Shown here one piece after another: positions 47,280 to 57,709 of a stretch of DNA of 64,000 bases (position 1 is the stretch's first letter; every line of letters starts with the position of its first letter). The notes under the pieces are model-generated. The model saw nothing but the letters and a program-made list of their open reading frames with translations, made no database searches and was not told the origin of the DNA. The DNA comes from Nemertoderma westbladi. Taxonomy: Eukaryota; Xenacoelomorpha; Nemertodermatida; Nemertodermatidae. Both the position numbers and the translations under genes were made by a program. Location: NCBI GenBank assembly GCA_032718475.1, contig JAUCBJ010002578.1, forward strand, positions 1 to 64,000. Reading direction: 5' to 3'.

Positions 47280-48876
47280 CGAGCGGGCGTCGCTGCCTAC
47301 CCCTCTCTGCCCCCGGACAGTGCGAGATCCTCAGCGCTGGTGTACTTTCGCCGATGTGCCTATCGCCAACGTCGTAGCTGCACAACGACTACAACAACCA
47401 ACACGAGCCACTCCACCGTCCGTCCCAAAGGCTTAGATATACTTCAGGTTCTTACTGGAGAGTTAGGGTTACTTTCACAATTGCGACTCGCTACTGTAAA
47501 CACACCTTAGTAGTAACATTCACCTTCAAACGCACAAGTTCCACGTAACAGTCACAAATGGTACACATTCTATCACACATTCGGGTCATTTGTCCGTTAG
47601 TCAAGTGCCTTCCAGAATGTCACGTTGTTATTATGTATCCTTGGATACTAGCGGTGTGCTATTGATTCCGTATGCTATTCAATACGCAAGCCCTTTATTG
47701 TTCTTTTAACTCACTTCTAATTCTAGCGTGGTTGTTGCCATGGTGACATTATGGAAAGCTAGCGGTAGAATTAGGTACTATTCTCATGCATACAGATCTG
47801 GGATGCTATTTAATAGTAAGTCTTTAATTTTCAATATCCCCTTTATACATGATTCTATGAATTTTATCGGCTATTGACTATACATTGGAGATTCTCGCAC
47901 ACAAATACACTTAATAGAGTGAATCTCCGCTCCCATGATCTATTAATTAATGGAATTTTGGGAATGTTATAAATTGTACAAAATGACAATTTATTAAATT
48001 CATTGAAATATCTGAATTTAAATTTATTCCCGTAAATTTTATTATTTAATGTTAAATAGACACAATTTTATTCCAGAACGTGTCTGGGGACTGGGATCCT
48101 TGATTCTAGGAATTTTGTCCTTTTAAGAGTATCGGTAAGTGCTACGATATCTTAATCGACTAGAATTTTAAAGGAACTGATATTTGACAGATTTTTGTAA
48201 ATATTAATAATTAATATTTAGAATGGGCACCAGTTTATTCCAGAACTTGTCTGGGGACGTTAACCATTGATTCTAGAAATTTGTCTTTCAAGTATATCGG
48301 TGGGTGCCGCGATATCTTAATCGACTAGAATTACAGATGGTCAAAGGGTTTAACAGATTTATTTTGCGTTATACGCTACTGTTAAAGGGACATCACGCTA
48401 CTATATGTATTATTTAATATACGGTATGAGAGCAATATCGCACGAAGCAATGTCAGTGTGAAGAGGCAAGTTGTTTCCAAGGTCTACCCAGAGCTTGGTT
48501 TAGCCGAGACACGAGGATCTGAACTTTGCATTCCTAATACTCTGCCTACCAATAATACTTGAATATAGTAGTGGCTTTATTGTACTTTAATAAGTACGGA
48601 TATTTCATCTTACTGTAGTCACGTATTTATAATATGATACGGACAGTAAGGAAAGAGAAAAATACTTGTTTCTCACCGTCACACTAAATATAATATAAGT
48701 AATTACGTATGCAATAAACACGAATATATTGCACTATTCTACTAAATAATCGCTAAATAATATTCTACTAAATTAAATAAAACGATTATAATAAAATTAC
48801 ATAGTAATACATACAGAAATATAAAAATAATAAAATAATATAAAATAATAGAGTCACACACCTACTCCATATGTTG
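47280..48876. repeat. Spacer of element E with a ~175-bp tandem duplication
   Basis: 48060-48170 and 48230-48350 are two imperfect copies (tttattccagaac-tgtctgggga, ttgattctag, cgatatcttaatcgactagaa). 47280-47460 is locally GC-richer and directly precedes the third gene on the minus strand; a promoter or splice acceptor for that gene could lie there, but I see no decisive signal. Confidence 0.55.
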
Positions 48877-49680
48877 TTACGTTATGGAGTCCCTAGATGT
48901 TTGAAGGATTAGGGAGGTGGTCGTGGGAAGAGAATCTTGCCTTCCACAGTTTCCGGAGAGTCCTCCATTCCCTTCCGGTAAACACAAACGACCGACTGGG
49001 TGATTGAGTCGCTGCATCCCGAATACAATTCCAGGTTTCCTCTTCGTCCTGGCATAGTGACGATAGAAACATCGCTCTAGGTACACGACGGCCTTACAAA
49101 GCCGATTCCAGGAGCTATAGTGGTCCGTCGCTCCCTGCAGGAGAGGTGAGAGTCCCTGCGAGACGTCTGATGTTCCAGAGCTCCAATCGCTCTCTCTGAT
49201 CTTCATGAAGGATCCACTCGCGGTGGGGAGGTCCAGATCCACGGCGTCGTCCCTGGCAATATGTAATACCGACAGATCTATCCCGGGTTCAAATAACTCC
49301 GATCCACCCGTCCGGGTTTTAGGTTTGACTTTCTCCGCTCCCTTGGCTGGTCTAATCTCAGTCGGAGTAAGATGGGGAGGCCATTCATCCTCCTTACTCA
49401 GGAAGTCGGGTTCACCTAACCAGTGTGTAGTATCTGTCAGTTCTTGAGGAGTTGCTCCTCTGGAAGCGATGTCAGTTGGATTAAACTTCTTGGGGCAATA
49501 TCTCCATTGATCTACATTGGAGCTAATATCGTCATTATCTGAGGAGTATGGTGTTCCCTCAGTTGGGTCGTCTCCCTCACTAGTATCATCTTCCCATTCA
49601 CTCACCTGGCAGACGCGATCTTGAAGCAGTCTTTCTCTGAGCGTTCTTCGGGGAGCGTCCAGTAAGGTACCAACCTACTC
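48877..49680 (-). pseudogene. pol: Element E pol remnant with internal deletions
   Basis: Minus-strand frame from about 49680. It begins with the post-protease segment (RERLLQDRVCQ, then PYSSDNDDI). At about 49515 it jumps straight to the end of RNase H (WRYCPKKFNPTDIASRGATP), so RT and most of RNase H are missing. A short following segment reaches HYARTKRKPG, then jumps to the last residues of pol (HPVGRLCLPEGN), so integrase and most of the C-terminal domain are missing as well. A one-base frameshift near 49650-49680 separates it from the protease frame. The fragment at 43640-44245 shows the RT sequence expected after PYSSDNDDI. Confidence 0.8.
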
Positions 49681-52054
49681 TAGTTCTTACCGCATAGGTC
49701 TGAAGTGGTTGCGTTTGAGCAGGTCGTTTCTCCAATGTCTCCAGCGCCTCATGCGCGTTTTGACCGATTAATATTTGTACTCCAGGATAATCGGTGTCGA
49801 ATCTAGGAATGTTAAGTTGTTGGGCATGATCATCTTCGTCCCAATTATAAGGTTCCACTTGGGTGGTAGCGAAGTTCTTTATGGCCACCATTTTCACTGA
49901 CCTTATACTATGTTCTCCTAGTTCGTCCTGGGGGGTGGACAACGCACCTACATTATAATCTGCTGTTACTGTGGATTTCCAAACTTGCATAATTCCTGAC
50001 ATGTTTAGCTTAGCTCGGAACTTGGGTTGTCCAGCGAATATGTCTTCGGCTAGCTCTTTGTCGATGAATGTTCCTGTACTACCGGAGTCAAGGAGGGCGT
50101 TCACTACATAACTCCTTTTTGGTCCGTGGACCCTTACCTGTACCACAGGAAATTCTCTAATCCCTACATTGGAAGTTGGCGCTTTCCAAGATGGTTGTCG
50201 ATCAGAAGTAGTTAGAGCGAGGTCAATGTCTGTATCTTTTTCATAAATGAGTGCTCGATACACTGTGGTATTTATCATGTAACAGGATTCGTTTTCGTCG
50301 GAGAACTCGTCCGTATAGAATCCTTCCATCTCAGATTGATCAGTGTCGTTCACATCACTGAATTGGACATGTAGTTCGGAATCACTTACCTGACTCGGGC
50401 TATTTCGCTCGAATTCAGTGTGCAACAAGATATGATGTTTCGCACCGCACTTGGCACATATTGTGTCAGAGTAACAGGTTCGCCGTTGGTGTCCTTGTCT
50501 GAGGCAATTATAGCACAACCGCTTGTCCCACATGACTTCACGTCTCTCAGTTAATGATTTCTTTAGAAATTCATCACACATATTTAAGCGATGGGTCCCA
50601 TCACATAGCGCACATTTCGGTTTGATGTTACTCACCTTACTCTGAGTAACATTGTGTACACTTGTTTTTTCTTCGGGCTTTCTCACCTGAATTCTCTTGG
50701 GAGACGTAGGAGGAGTTTTTCTTACCTGTTCTCTCCTGTCATTTGTTCGAGACTTGAATTTACTTACCTGATCTTTAGGCATTTTATTTACGTAATAAGA
50801 TCTATCGGTGTCTTTCCCGCTATCTTCTCCTTGAGAAGTCTGGCTTTCGCCGTCATCTGTATAACACACTGGTGTTACCTTTCTCCTAGCGACGGGTTTT
50901 TCACTTACCTTGTTTTCCGGTGTCTTCTCTCTGGACAGTTTCAGGAGCTGTAATTTCACTTCTCCATCTAGGAATGACATGAGATCAGCCATGGTAGGGT
51001 CTCGTCGTTGTTGTTCCATCATATATAACACTTTCTTATCCCAGCGTGTACCTACTCCACCCTTCGGTAAAGTAGACGCCACTGCTCTAATAACCATAGC
51101 ATTCTGATACTCATGAGACTTACCTAGCCAATCTAATTGTCTACAGATCTCCTGAATCTCATCGGAAAACTCTATAATTCCGCTACTAATAAACTTTCGG
51201 GGCGCTACCAACTTTGCATACAAATACCCAGCTATGTTATTCCTATTACCATACCTGATGTTTAGTGTATCCCAAACTTGTCTTAATCCGTCTGGATGTC
51301 CAATAAACTTTAACGCCATTAACTTGGGAGATCCTTCCAAGCACTCGATGAGGAATCTAAGCTTCTCTCCATTAGATAGCACAGAGTTATGTATGTTATC
51401 TTTGTAATATTCATTAAAAGGTAAGCATTTCATCTCATCTCCATTGAACTTGACGATCTCTCCCACCTTTACCGCTTGCCGGGCTTCGGTTCGAGCCATT
51501 TGACGCGTAAAACTTTCTTGGGCCATCGTGTTATTTAATATCGAGTTATCGGTATATAAATTTCTCGGATTATGATCCGGTCTATAGGGAATATCATTAT
51601 CAACAGGTCTATAATTACCCTTAATAGGGTTCACTATAGGAGTTTCTACTTCGCTAGCAGTATAGATGCGTGTAGGCTCCACACCTTGCGCATGAGATAC
51701 TTCAGACCTAACAGGTTGACACATGGTTACAGGGGGTGGTGGTATACCCCTTTGTGTATTTACTAATTTATCGCGTTCTAGCGCGATACTTTGCTGCACT
51801 TCTTGCAACTCTAGCCTACTTTCCCTTACTGTGCCTTTGAATTGTTGAACAGTCTCCTGCATCTGTCCGAGCAGGAGATCCATCCCCCGTCGTCTCTCAT
51901 CCACCCATTCGACCGCCGAAGCGGGATTCGCCAACGTTGTAGCGGGCGGACGAGGGACAACGGGCGACAAATCATGAATATTTCGCTCAGAGTCCAGGGT
52001 ATGAACTGTCTCACGGACTGTTCTGCTGGGCACAGGTAGCTTAGTGCTGTGCAA
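49598..52054 (-). CDS. Element E gag-protease (ORF2)
   Basis: About 818 codons; the frame is open back to a TAG near 52230 and has no ATG at its left end. First part: a coiled coil (RRRGMDLLLGQMQETVQQF) and proline-rich linker. BEL gag core: VKFNGDEMKCLPFNEYY, EKLRFLIECLEGSPKLMAL, VWDTLNIRYGN, LVAPRKFISSG. Zinc modules: CALCDGTHRLNMC, CYNCLRQGHQRRTC, CAKCGAKHHILLH. Aspartic protease with the normal catalytic motif LLDSGSTGTFID and the following VQILIGQNAHEAL. It would form particles and cleave the polyprotein. The protease triplet D-S-G is intact, unlike in element C. Confidence 0.85.
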   Translation of the reverse strand: MHSTKLPVPSRTVRETVHTLDSERNIHDLSPVVPRPPATTLANPASAVEWVDERRRGMDLLLGQMQETVQQFKGTVRESRLELQEVQQSIALERDKLVNTQRGIPPPPVTMCQPVRSEVSHAQGVEPTRIYTASEVETPIVNPIKGNYRPVDNDIPYRPDHNPRNLYTDNSILNNTMAQESFTRQMARTEARQAVKVGEIVKFNGDEMKCLPFNEYYKDNIHNSVLSNGEKLRFLIECLEGSPKLMALKFIGHPDGLRQVWDTLNIRYGNRNNIAGYLYAKLVAPRKFISSGIIEFSDEIQEICRQLDWLGKSHEYQNAMVIRAVASTLPKGGVGTRWDKKVLYMMEQQRRDPTMADLMSFLDGEVKLQLLKLSREKTPENKVSEKPVARRKVTPVCYTDDGESQTSQGEDSGKDTDRSYYVNKMPKDQVSKFKSRTNDRREQVRKTPPTSPKRIQVRKPEEKTSVHNVTQSKVSNIKPKCALCDGTHRLNMCDEFLKKSLTERREVMWDKRLCYNCLRQGHQRRTCYSDTICAKCGAKHHILLHTEFERNSPSQVSDSELHVQFSDVNDTDQSEMEGFYTDEFSDENESCYMINTTVYRALIYEKDTDIDLALTTSDRQPSWKAPTSNVGIREFPVVQVRVHGPKRSYVVNALLDSGSTGTFIDKELAEDIFAGQPKFRAKLNMSGIMQVWKSTVTADYNVGALSTPQDELGEHSIRSVKMVAIKNFATTQVEPYNWDEDDHAQQLNIPRFDTDYPGVQILIGQNAHEALETLEKRPAQTQPLQTYAVRTRVGWYLTGRSPKNAQRKTASRSRLPGE

Positions 52055-52299
52055 AGGGAATTGAGAGGTAGGTTCAGGGAGTACAGGTGTCTCTACGACC
52101 GAAAGGGTGGCTTCGGGAACAGGCCTAATTATTTCAGGCTCATCTACTATAGTAGAAAGTCTCTCTATTGTAATTATTTGGTCTGTGGGTTCTGTACTAC
52201 CTAAGTTGGTGTATTTAGTTGCCTTCTAACAGCTGGAGGCAAATCAGGCAATTTCTGACGGTGGAATGTTCTTTTGCGTCTGCTTAGGTGAGATCTATT

Positions 52300-53946
52300 T
52301 CATTTGCCTTCATTATCTGTGGTATCGCCTTCCTCAGATGATGTATATCCCTGTCTTTTGGGAGTAGATCGATTCATCATCTGCATATTACTAGCTGCTA
52401 ACTGTTTATTTATGCAGTCTTGATTCTCCTGAATGTTTTCCAATTCTAATTGGGTGATTTCTTCAGCCGCTCTCCGTTCTGCTTCTGCCACTGCCATTGC
52501 CGCTTTTCTTTTCATTTCGGCTGCTTTTCTTTCCATTTCGGCTGCTTTTCTTTTCGCTTCTGCCTCTGCCGTTGCCGCTGCCGCTTTTCTTTCCATTTCG
52601 GCTGCTTTTCTTTCCATTTCGGCTGCTTTTCTCTCCTCTTCGGCTTCTTTCCTTTTCGCTTCTGCCTCTGCCGCTGCCGCTGCCGCTGCCGCTTTCCTTT
52701 CCATTTCGTCGGCTTTACTTTCCTCTTCGGCTGCTATCCTTTCCGCTTCGGCAGCTGCTACTGCTGCTTTCTTTCTGTCTTCTATACGTTTTTTCTTTAC
52801 TTGTTCTTCTTGGACTCGTGTGATGCGGAGTTGTTCATCAAATTTAGCCTGGTTCGCAGCCCTCATTTCCACATCGATGGCAACCAACACACGCTGAGTT
52901 CCTTCACTATTAGGGCTAAGTCCATCTAACCTTCTCCTCAACTCGTCATCACCTAAAAAACGTTGATAGTCTGACAGATAGATGTCAATGGCATCCCTCT
53001 TATGCGGCTTCTCTGCCGTCGCTTCACTTTCCACTTGGGAAAAAGTAGCGTCTGTTGATTCTCCATGGGTTGAACGCTCCTCCAGCTGAGCTTTCCACTG
53101 AGCTGTTCCTTGAACCTGGCGTCTCACCCGTTGAAACCAAGTCTTTACGGCAACTTGCAACGACGTGTCTTGTCTTCTTTTAGAAGCCTCTTCAAAGGCT
53201 GATAATATTAGCCTGATTCGCAGAATTCTTTCTCTAACTTGATAAAGCAGTTGTCCCTGCTCTTGAGGTCCTTGAGGTTGTTGAAACAGTTGTTCTTTTA
53301 CTCGCTCCATAGAGCTGAAGAATCCCTGTGCATATCCGGCTGCGGACCTCTTCCACACAGCTGGATCGATGGTTTCCTTGGCTACTCCCATCCGGTGTAT
53401 GTCTTCCCAGGCCGCTTCTGATAAATCAAACGGGAGTCCGGGTCCGGGGAAGTTCCATTGCGACTCGACCATAGACTTCAGTTCTTCCCTTGTGTATCCC
53501 TCATAACTCTCTTTAGTTGAGCGCTTACTTCTCGCCCAATCGATCTGGTGTTCTTCCACCGCGATCAATAACCTAGTGAGTACGGCTGCAGGAAGGATGA
53601 GAAGGGGATCCGAATAAACCGCATCCGTCATCTTTGCTCCGCGCTCGGGTGTCAGCTCTACAGTATCCTCACTACTGGAGCTGTTGGGCCGCTGAGAAAT
53701 AAGTTCTTGGCTCGCGGGTTGTTGCTGTTCCGCTGCTTCTTGGTCCCGCTTGACCTGGGCTCGAGTGCCTATGATAGACCTACGATGTTGGACCAGCCTA
53801 GGTTCTGTTATTACTACTGGAGGGATGACCTTCCTCACAGTGGGAGGTGAACTGAACTTAGGACTAGACGGTTCTACACCTCTATCTGAGTCGCAGATAG
53901 TTATATCTAATAAACTGTCTGACAGGTTATGCTTAGTATCAGACAT
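52300..53946 (-). CDS. Element E gag N-terminal ORF1
   Basis: 548 codons from a good ATG (caaacATGTC) to TGA. Residues 1-130 are acidic and Ser/Pro-rich. 130-330 look globular (QIDWARSKRSTKESYEGYT, FDLSEAAWEDIHRMG, AAGYAQGFF). 380-500 are an alanine-rich coiled coil of repeated AEMERKAAEMERKAA and AEAEAKRK units; the C-terminus ends SSEEGDTTDNEGK. The homologous position in elements B and C is also a charged coiled coil continuous with gag. ORF2 lies in another frame 70-250 bp downstream; a sequence cctccagctgttag resembling a splice acceptor sits before ORF2, so the two may be joined by splicing or by frameshift. Confidence 0.75.
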   Translation of the reverse strand: MSDTKHNLSDSLLDITICDSDRGVEPSSPKFSSPPTVRKVIPPVVITEPRLVQHRRSIIGTRAQVKRDQEAAEQQQPASQELISQRPNSSSSEDTVELTPERGAKMTDAVYSDPLLILPAAVLTRLLIAVEEHQIDWARSKRSTKESYEGYTREELKSMVESQWNFPGPGLPFDLSEAAWEDIHRMGVAKETIDPAVWKRSAAGYAQGFFSSMERVKEQLFQQPQGPQEQGQLLYQVRERILRIRLILSAFEEASKRRQDTSLQVAVKTWFQRVRRQVQGTAQWKAQLEERSTHGESTDATFSQVESEATAEKPHKRDAIDIYLSDYQRFLGDDELRRRLDGLSPNSEGTQRVLVAIDVEMRAANQAKFDEQLRITRVQEEQVKKKRIEDRKKAAVAAAEAERIAAEEESKADEMERKAAAAAAAAEAEAKRKEAEEERKAAEMERKAAEMERKAAAATAEAEAKRKAAEMERKAAEMKRKAAMAVAEAERRAAEEITQLELENIQENQDCINKQLAASNMQMMNRSTPKRQGYTSSEEGDTTDNEGK

Positions 53947-54059
53947 GTTTGTTTACACAGTTGAATGTCTACTGCTATATTACAGTCTAAGCAAGTCTAG
54001 TAATTCAGTATTAACTGCTAGCCTAGTAATTAATTACCGATACTGCTACTCAGTGTAGC

Positions 54060-54560
54060 GTGATATATATAATATTAGAATACCGGTATGCTTATAGTAT
54101 ATATAAGTATTATTACAGACTAGGTTTTTCACAGAAACTGGTATATAATTTTAGCACAAATATAAATATATAATAGGCCTATCGTGGATACCGGTATACA
54201 GTTTACACTTATAGGATATATAAGTATAATTATTAACTAGAATTAATTACAGAATACCGGTATGATTTCAGCACAAATATAAATATTTAATAGGCCTATC
54301 GTGGATACCGGTATACAGTTTACACTTATAGGATATATAAGTATAATTATTAACTAGAATTAATTACAGAATACCGGTATGATTTCAGCACAAATATAAA
54401 TATATAATAGGCCTATCGTGGATACCGGTATATCAGTTTACACTTATAGTATATATAAGTATAATTATTAACTAGAATTATTTACAGAATACTGGTATGA
54501 TTTCAGCACAAATATAAATATATAATAGGCCTATCGTGGATACCGGTATATCAATTATTT
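54060..54560 (-). repeat. ~118-bp tandem array in the leader of element E
   Basis: Four copies; taggcctatcgtggatacc at about 54175, 54293, 54410 and 54528, each followed by gtttacacttata and ataattattaactagaatta. Lies between the 5' LTR and gag, where promoter or packaging signals would be. Confidence 0.9.
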
Positions 54561-55251
54561 TAAATAATTGAATTTCTGAATTTTAAGGTTACTTGGTTAC
54601 TTTAACTTACTTTATTACCGTTATTTAAGCAGTAGTCCAACTGATATTGAGACCTAATTGTTGTATGGCAGGCCTACTATTTATAAATCGTTTGAGTTGA
54701 TTTATAATATATATATACCCGTTTAATGGGTTTTGTCAATGTTTGAAATAAATGTTATTATTTCTGGGGGAGTCACTACACATAAGCTGTGCGCTCTCAG
54801 TGGAGTGCTACTTGTTGGACACTAAAACAAATAATTCTAATTTACCTAAGTTACTTAATACTACAAATTACGTACAATTCGGGTTGAGATTACAATCTCT
54901 AAATAAACACAAAATTTAATTACAAATACACAAATACAAATTTTTAGGGTAATTTTACAAGAAGTTTACTAACCAGCCTAACAAAGGGTTAGAATATCTG
55001 GTTATTACGACGGACAGGTTACTACGGTATTTGAAAATAATAAGTAGTAGTAAATACGCTGCGTTGTCCAGATAGGAAAATACCACCGCCTGACGACCTA
55101 TAGCCGTATCGCTATAGGTACTACGTTATGTATCACGGAGTGTTCCTACCTAGAAGTTAATAGAGCTAACGTACGTGCCTATCAACCACTTTACAACACA
55201 AATATACTGGCTACACACTAATTGCTTTCGGAAAGCACTGTACACTAAACC

Positions 55252-55482
55252 CTAAATTAGGTACAAGTACTTGTATAACAAATAATTAGTAGTTAAAAAT
55301 ACTTGAACAGCTAAAAGAACCACGGCATCTGCTGGAGTGACCGGTGCACAAAATCGCCAGTCTTTACCTACGCCAAGCAGCCCGTATAGTACCGGGGTTA
55401 GTTTAACTATAACGGTATGTATAACAAACACAATTACTGTAGGAACAAACTTGGGGAATATGAATGTTGCGAATAATCGCAT
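55252..55482 (-). CDS. Small hydrophobic ORF in the leader of element E
   Basis: 76 codons with a true ATG (55480-55482). Two hydrophobic segments (FVPTVIVFVIHTVIV and AVVLLAVQVFL) could cross a membrane. It lies upstream of gag on the same strand. It may be a short upstream ORF or chance; no family recognised. Confidence 0.22.
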   Translation of the reverse strand: MRLFATFIFPKFVPTVIVFVIHTVIVKLTPVLYGLLGVGKDWRFCAPVTPADAVVLLAVQVFLTTNYLLYKYLYLI

Positions 55483-55499
55483 AAACTCTGAATAATAAA

Positions 55500-55995
55500 T
55501 ATTACGCTACGCGTACAAACTACTCAAACAAAATGCAGACCAAATACTGACCGACTACTATCAAGCCTAAACAAACTACGGTATATGCAGACTCCGAAAT
55601 GATTAAGTAGTATGCGTTCTAACCCAGTAGTACGACTTATTCTTTAGATGGGGGTTTACCTTACAGCGATGGCTGCCCCTACTTCCTAACCGTTCTTTAT
55701 CGGACAGATGCTTTGCACACACCGAAATTTCCTCAAACCCAACAACAGCCAGACAACTATTCAGCCTACAAATTATCTAAATAAAATTATACGCTACCTG
55801 TACAGACTACACAAACAAAGTACAGACCAAACGATGGCAGACTACTATCAAGCCTAAATAAACCACAGGACATGCAGACTCCGAAATGGTTAAGTAGTAT
55901 GCGTTCTAGCCCAGTAGTACGACTTATTCTTTAGATGGGGGTTTACCTTACAGCGATGGCTGCCCCTACTTCCTAACCGTTCTTTATCGGACATA
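55500..55995 (-). repeat. 288-bp tandem duplication in the leader of element E
   Basis: 55500-55707 and 55788-55995 are close copies (gactccgaaatg, aagtagtatgcgttcta, gatgggggtttaccttac, cctaaccgttctttatcgg). Confidence 0.88.
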
Positions 55996-56360
55996 CACTC
56001 CACATGCACTGCAATCCGTTCAGACCTAATCAACAGTTAGCCAACAGTCAAGCCTACAAATTATCTGTACAATCTGAGCAGGCTTACACGCCTTCTGCTC
56101 AATACTGGCCTACAAATAAATAAAACTTGACAGAAACAAGTAAAATCTCAATAAAAAACCAGGGCGGCCGTCCCTGATTAATTATTAAGGCCTACCGGTA
56201 TATAATTATCAAAATCGAATAATACTGATGTACCTGTACCGTAAGTACCGGTTCGGGCAGTTGGGCCTACAGGCCTACAGCAGTACAGGTTACCGTTCAA
56301 CCGGTACCGGTACTTTAGACTTGATTGCTTACACCGCAATCCAGAAGCAATATCTGTTAT

Positions 56361-57519
56361 TGTTTGCGCTTTTAAGACCTTTGACAGTTTAACCTGCCAA
56401 AATTAGAATGTCTTTTGGATGATAGATAGTCTTTAGCCTATGACGAGTATTTGATACACTACATTAGCCGAAGCCAGTCTATGCGCAATCATTCACCCGT
56501 TGGATATACCCGGGAGACTGAGTTCGGAGCTTAATGATTGATGGTGTAAGCCTACTGTATTATTCGACTGATCGTAATATATAATCTCTGACAAATATTA
56601 TTCATTTTCGGGAAATATTAACAGTTCCTTTAGGACGTGGCGCTCTAAATATGTAAACAGAGTTATGACTTAAACTAGACGCAACGAAAAGGCTATAGAT
56701 TCACGTATATGGCGCATTCTTTAGGAGATGCTTTGTTATCAGTTACACTCATACACAATGCTGCATAATACTGCACACTGATCTGCCGACCTTCACTAAA
56801 TTTGGTCACGTATAAAGAGAGCAACAGACAATTTATGTTGGGCATATGAAATAGCATTAGATTCACTGCAAACCACTTAACATAGGTCGCAATCGTTTAT
56901 CTGTAACCGGTCTCTCTAACCTTTAGTATATCAAGAAGGTGGGGTGTCTGACTATTGATCAGTATTCCGATATAATATTTCATCAGCAAATATAACGAAT
57001 AACCGACATTAAAAGCAGTAATATTAATGTATAAATGATTATTAAGTGAATGAGTTAACTTGTGATAACAGATATACGTTCTATAATTAAGCCTACTAAT
57101 GTAAGACTAAAGACTGAAAACACGGAGGTGCCAAAAGCCGGTGTTCTTAGGCTCTGGGCAAAAACATAAACACTGAACTACTGAGTTCTGTATACACCTC
57201 CAACACAGAGACAAAAAACGCTCTGATTGGTCAACCGAACAACGAGAGAACAAAGAAACAAAGAAACGTCGACGTGGCAATATCAGCTGTTAGCCGTCGT
57301 CATGGTAGCGACACTGTTTTCAAGAGTATCCAGCTTATCGCGTCACGAGATTGCGGATTATGTCCTCTAAAGTACAAATACAGTACAAATACAGAAGAAA
57401 TGACTTTTATGTCCTCTAAAACACCAGTACAGCAAGGACACGGCCCTTTTATGCCTGTCAAACCAACTACAGAGTACTTTAAGGGAAAATAACCGGTTAA
57501 TGACGCAAAAGCTTTTACA
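56361..57519 (-). repeat. 5' LTR of BEL/Pao element E
   Basis: 1159 bp, partner of 44475-45633. Followed on the minus strand by ATAACAGATATTGC; no standard tRNA primer binding site (TGG start) directly adjacent is seen. Confidence 0.92.
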
Positions 57520-57524
57520 TCTAC
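57520..57524 (+). repeat. Target-site duplication of element E (right)
   Basis: tctac, pairs with 44470-44474. Confidence 0.85.
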
Positions 57525-57709
57525 CGGTTGGCGTTTGACCTTGAACCGCAATAGGTAAAACCCAATATAGTAAGTGGGTTGCAGACGTTTGTTATAAAGT
57601 CTTTAACATGATAGACTATTACAGACGCAACAACTAAAAAAGGTAAATTAACACAGACTAACGGTGGCTATCAATATTGCAATTCTACAGTTATTGCCAA
57701 GTAATAAGT

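Larger units (their letters stand above)
44475..57519 (-). mobile_element. BEL/Pao retrotransposon E, complete insertion, pol-deleted
   Basis: 13,045 bp bounded by 5-bp duplications. Order on the minus strand: 5' LTR (57519-56361), 2.4-kb leader with tandem repeats, gag ORF1 (53946), gag-protease ORF2 (ends 49598), pol remnant (to 48877), non-coding spacer with a tandem duplication, third gene (47233 to about 45718), polypurine tract, 3' LTR. RT, most of RNase H and integrase are deleted. LTRs are almost identical, so it inserted recently although it cannot encode its own RT or integrase. Confidence 0.9.

Noticed and set aside
49598-49610. CAG|GTGAGT at the end of the protease frame as a real splice donor
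   Set aside because: The neighbouring frame reads straight through it with BEL-like sequence, and the break is explained by a one-base frameshift upstream; the donor match is probably chance.
52433-52897. Plus-strand frames rich in S, F, A opposite gag of element E
   Set aside because: They are antisense to the alanine/glutamate coiled coil and have no independent support.
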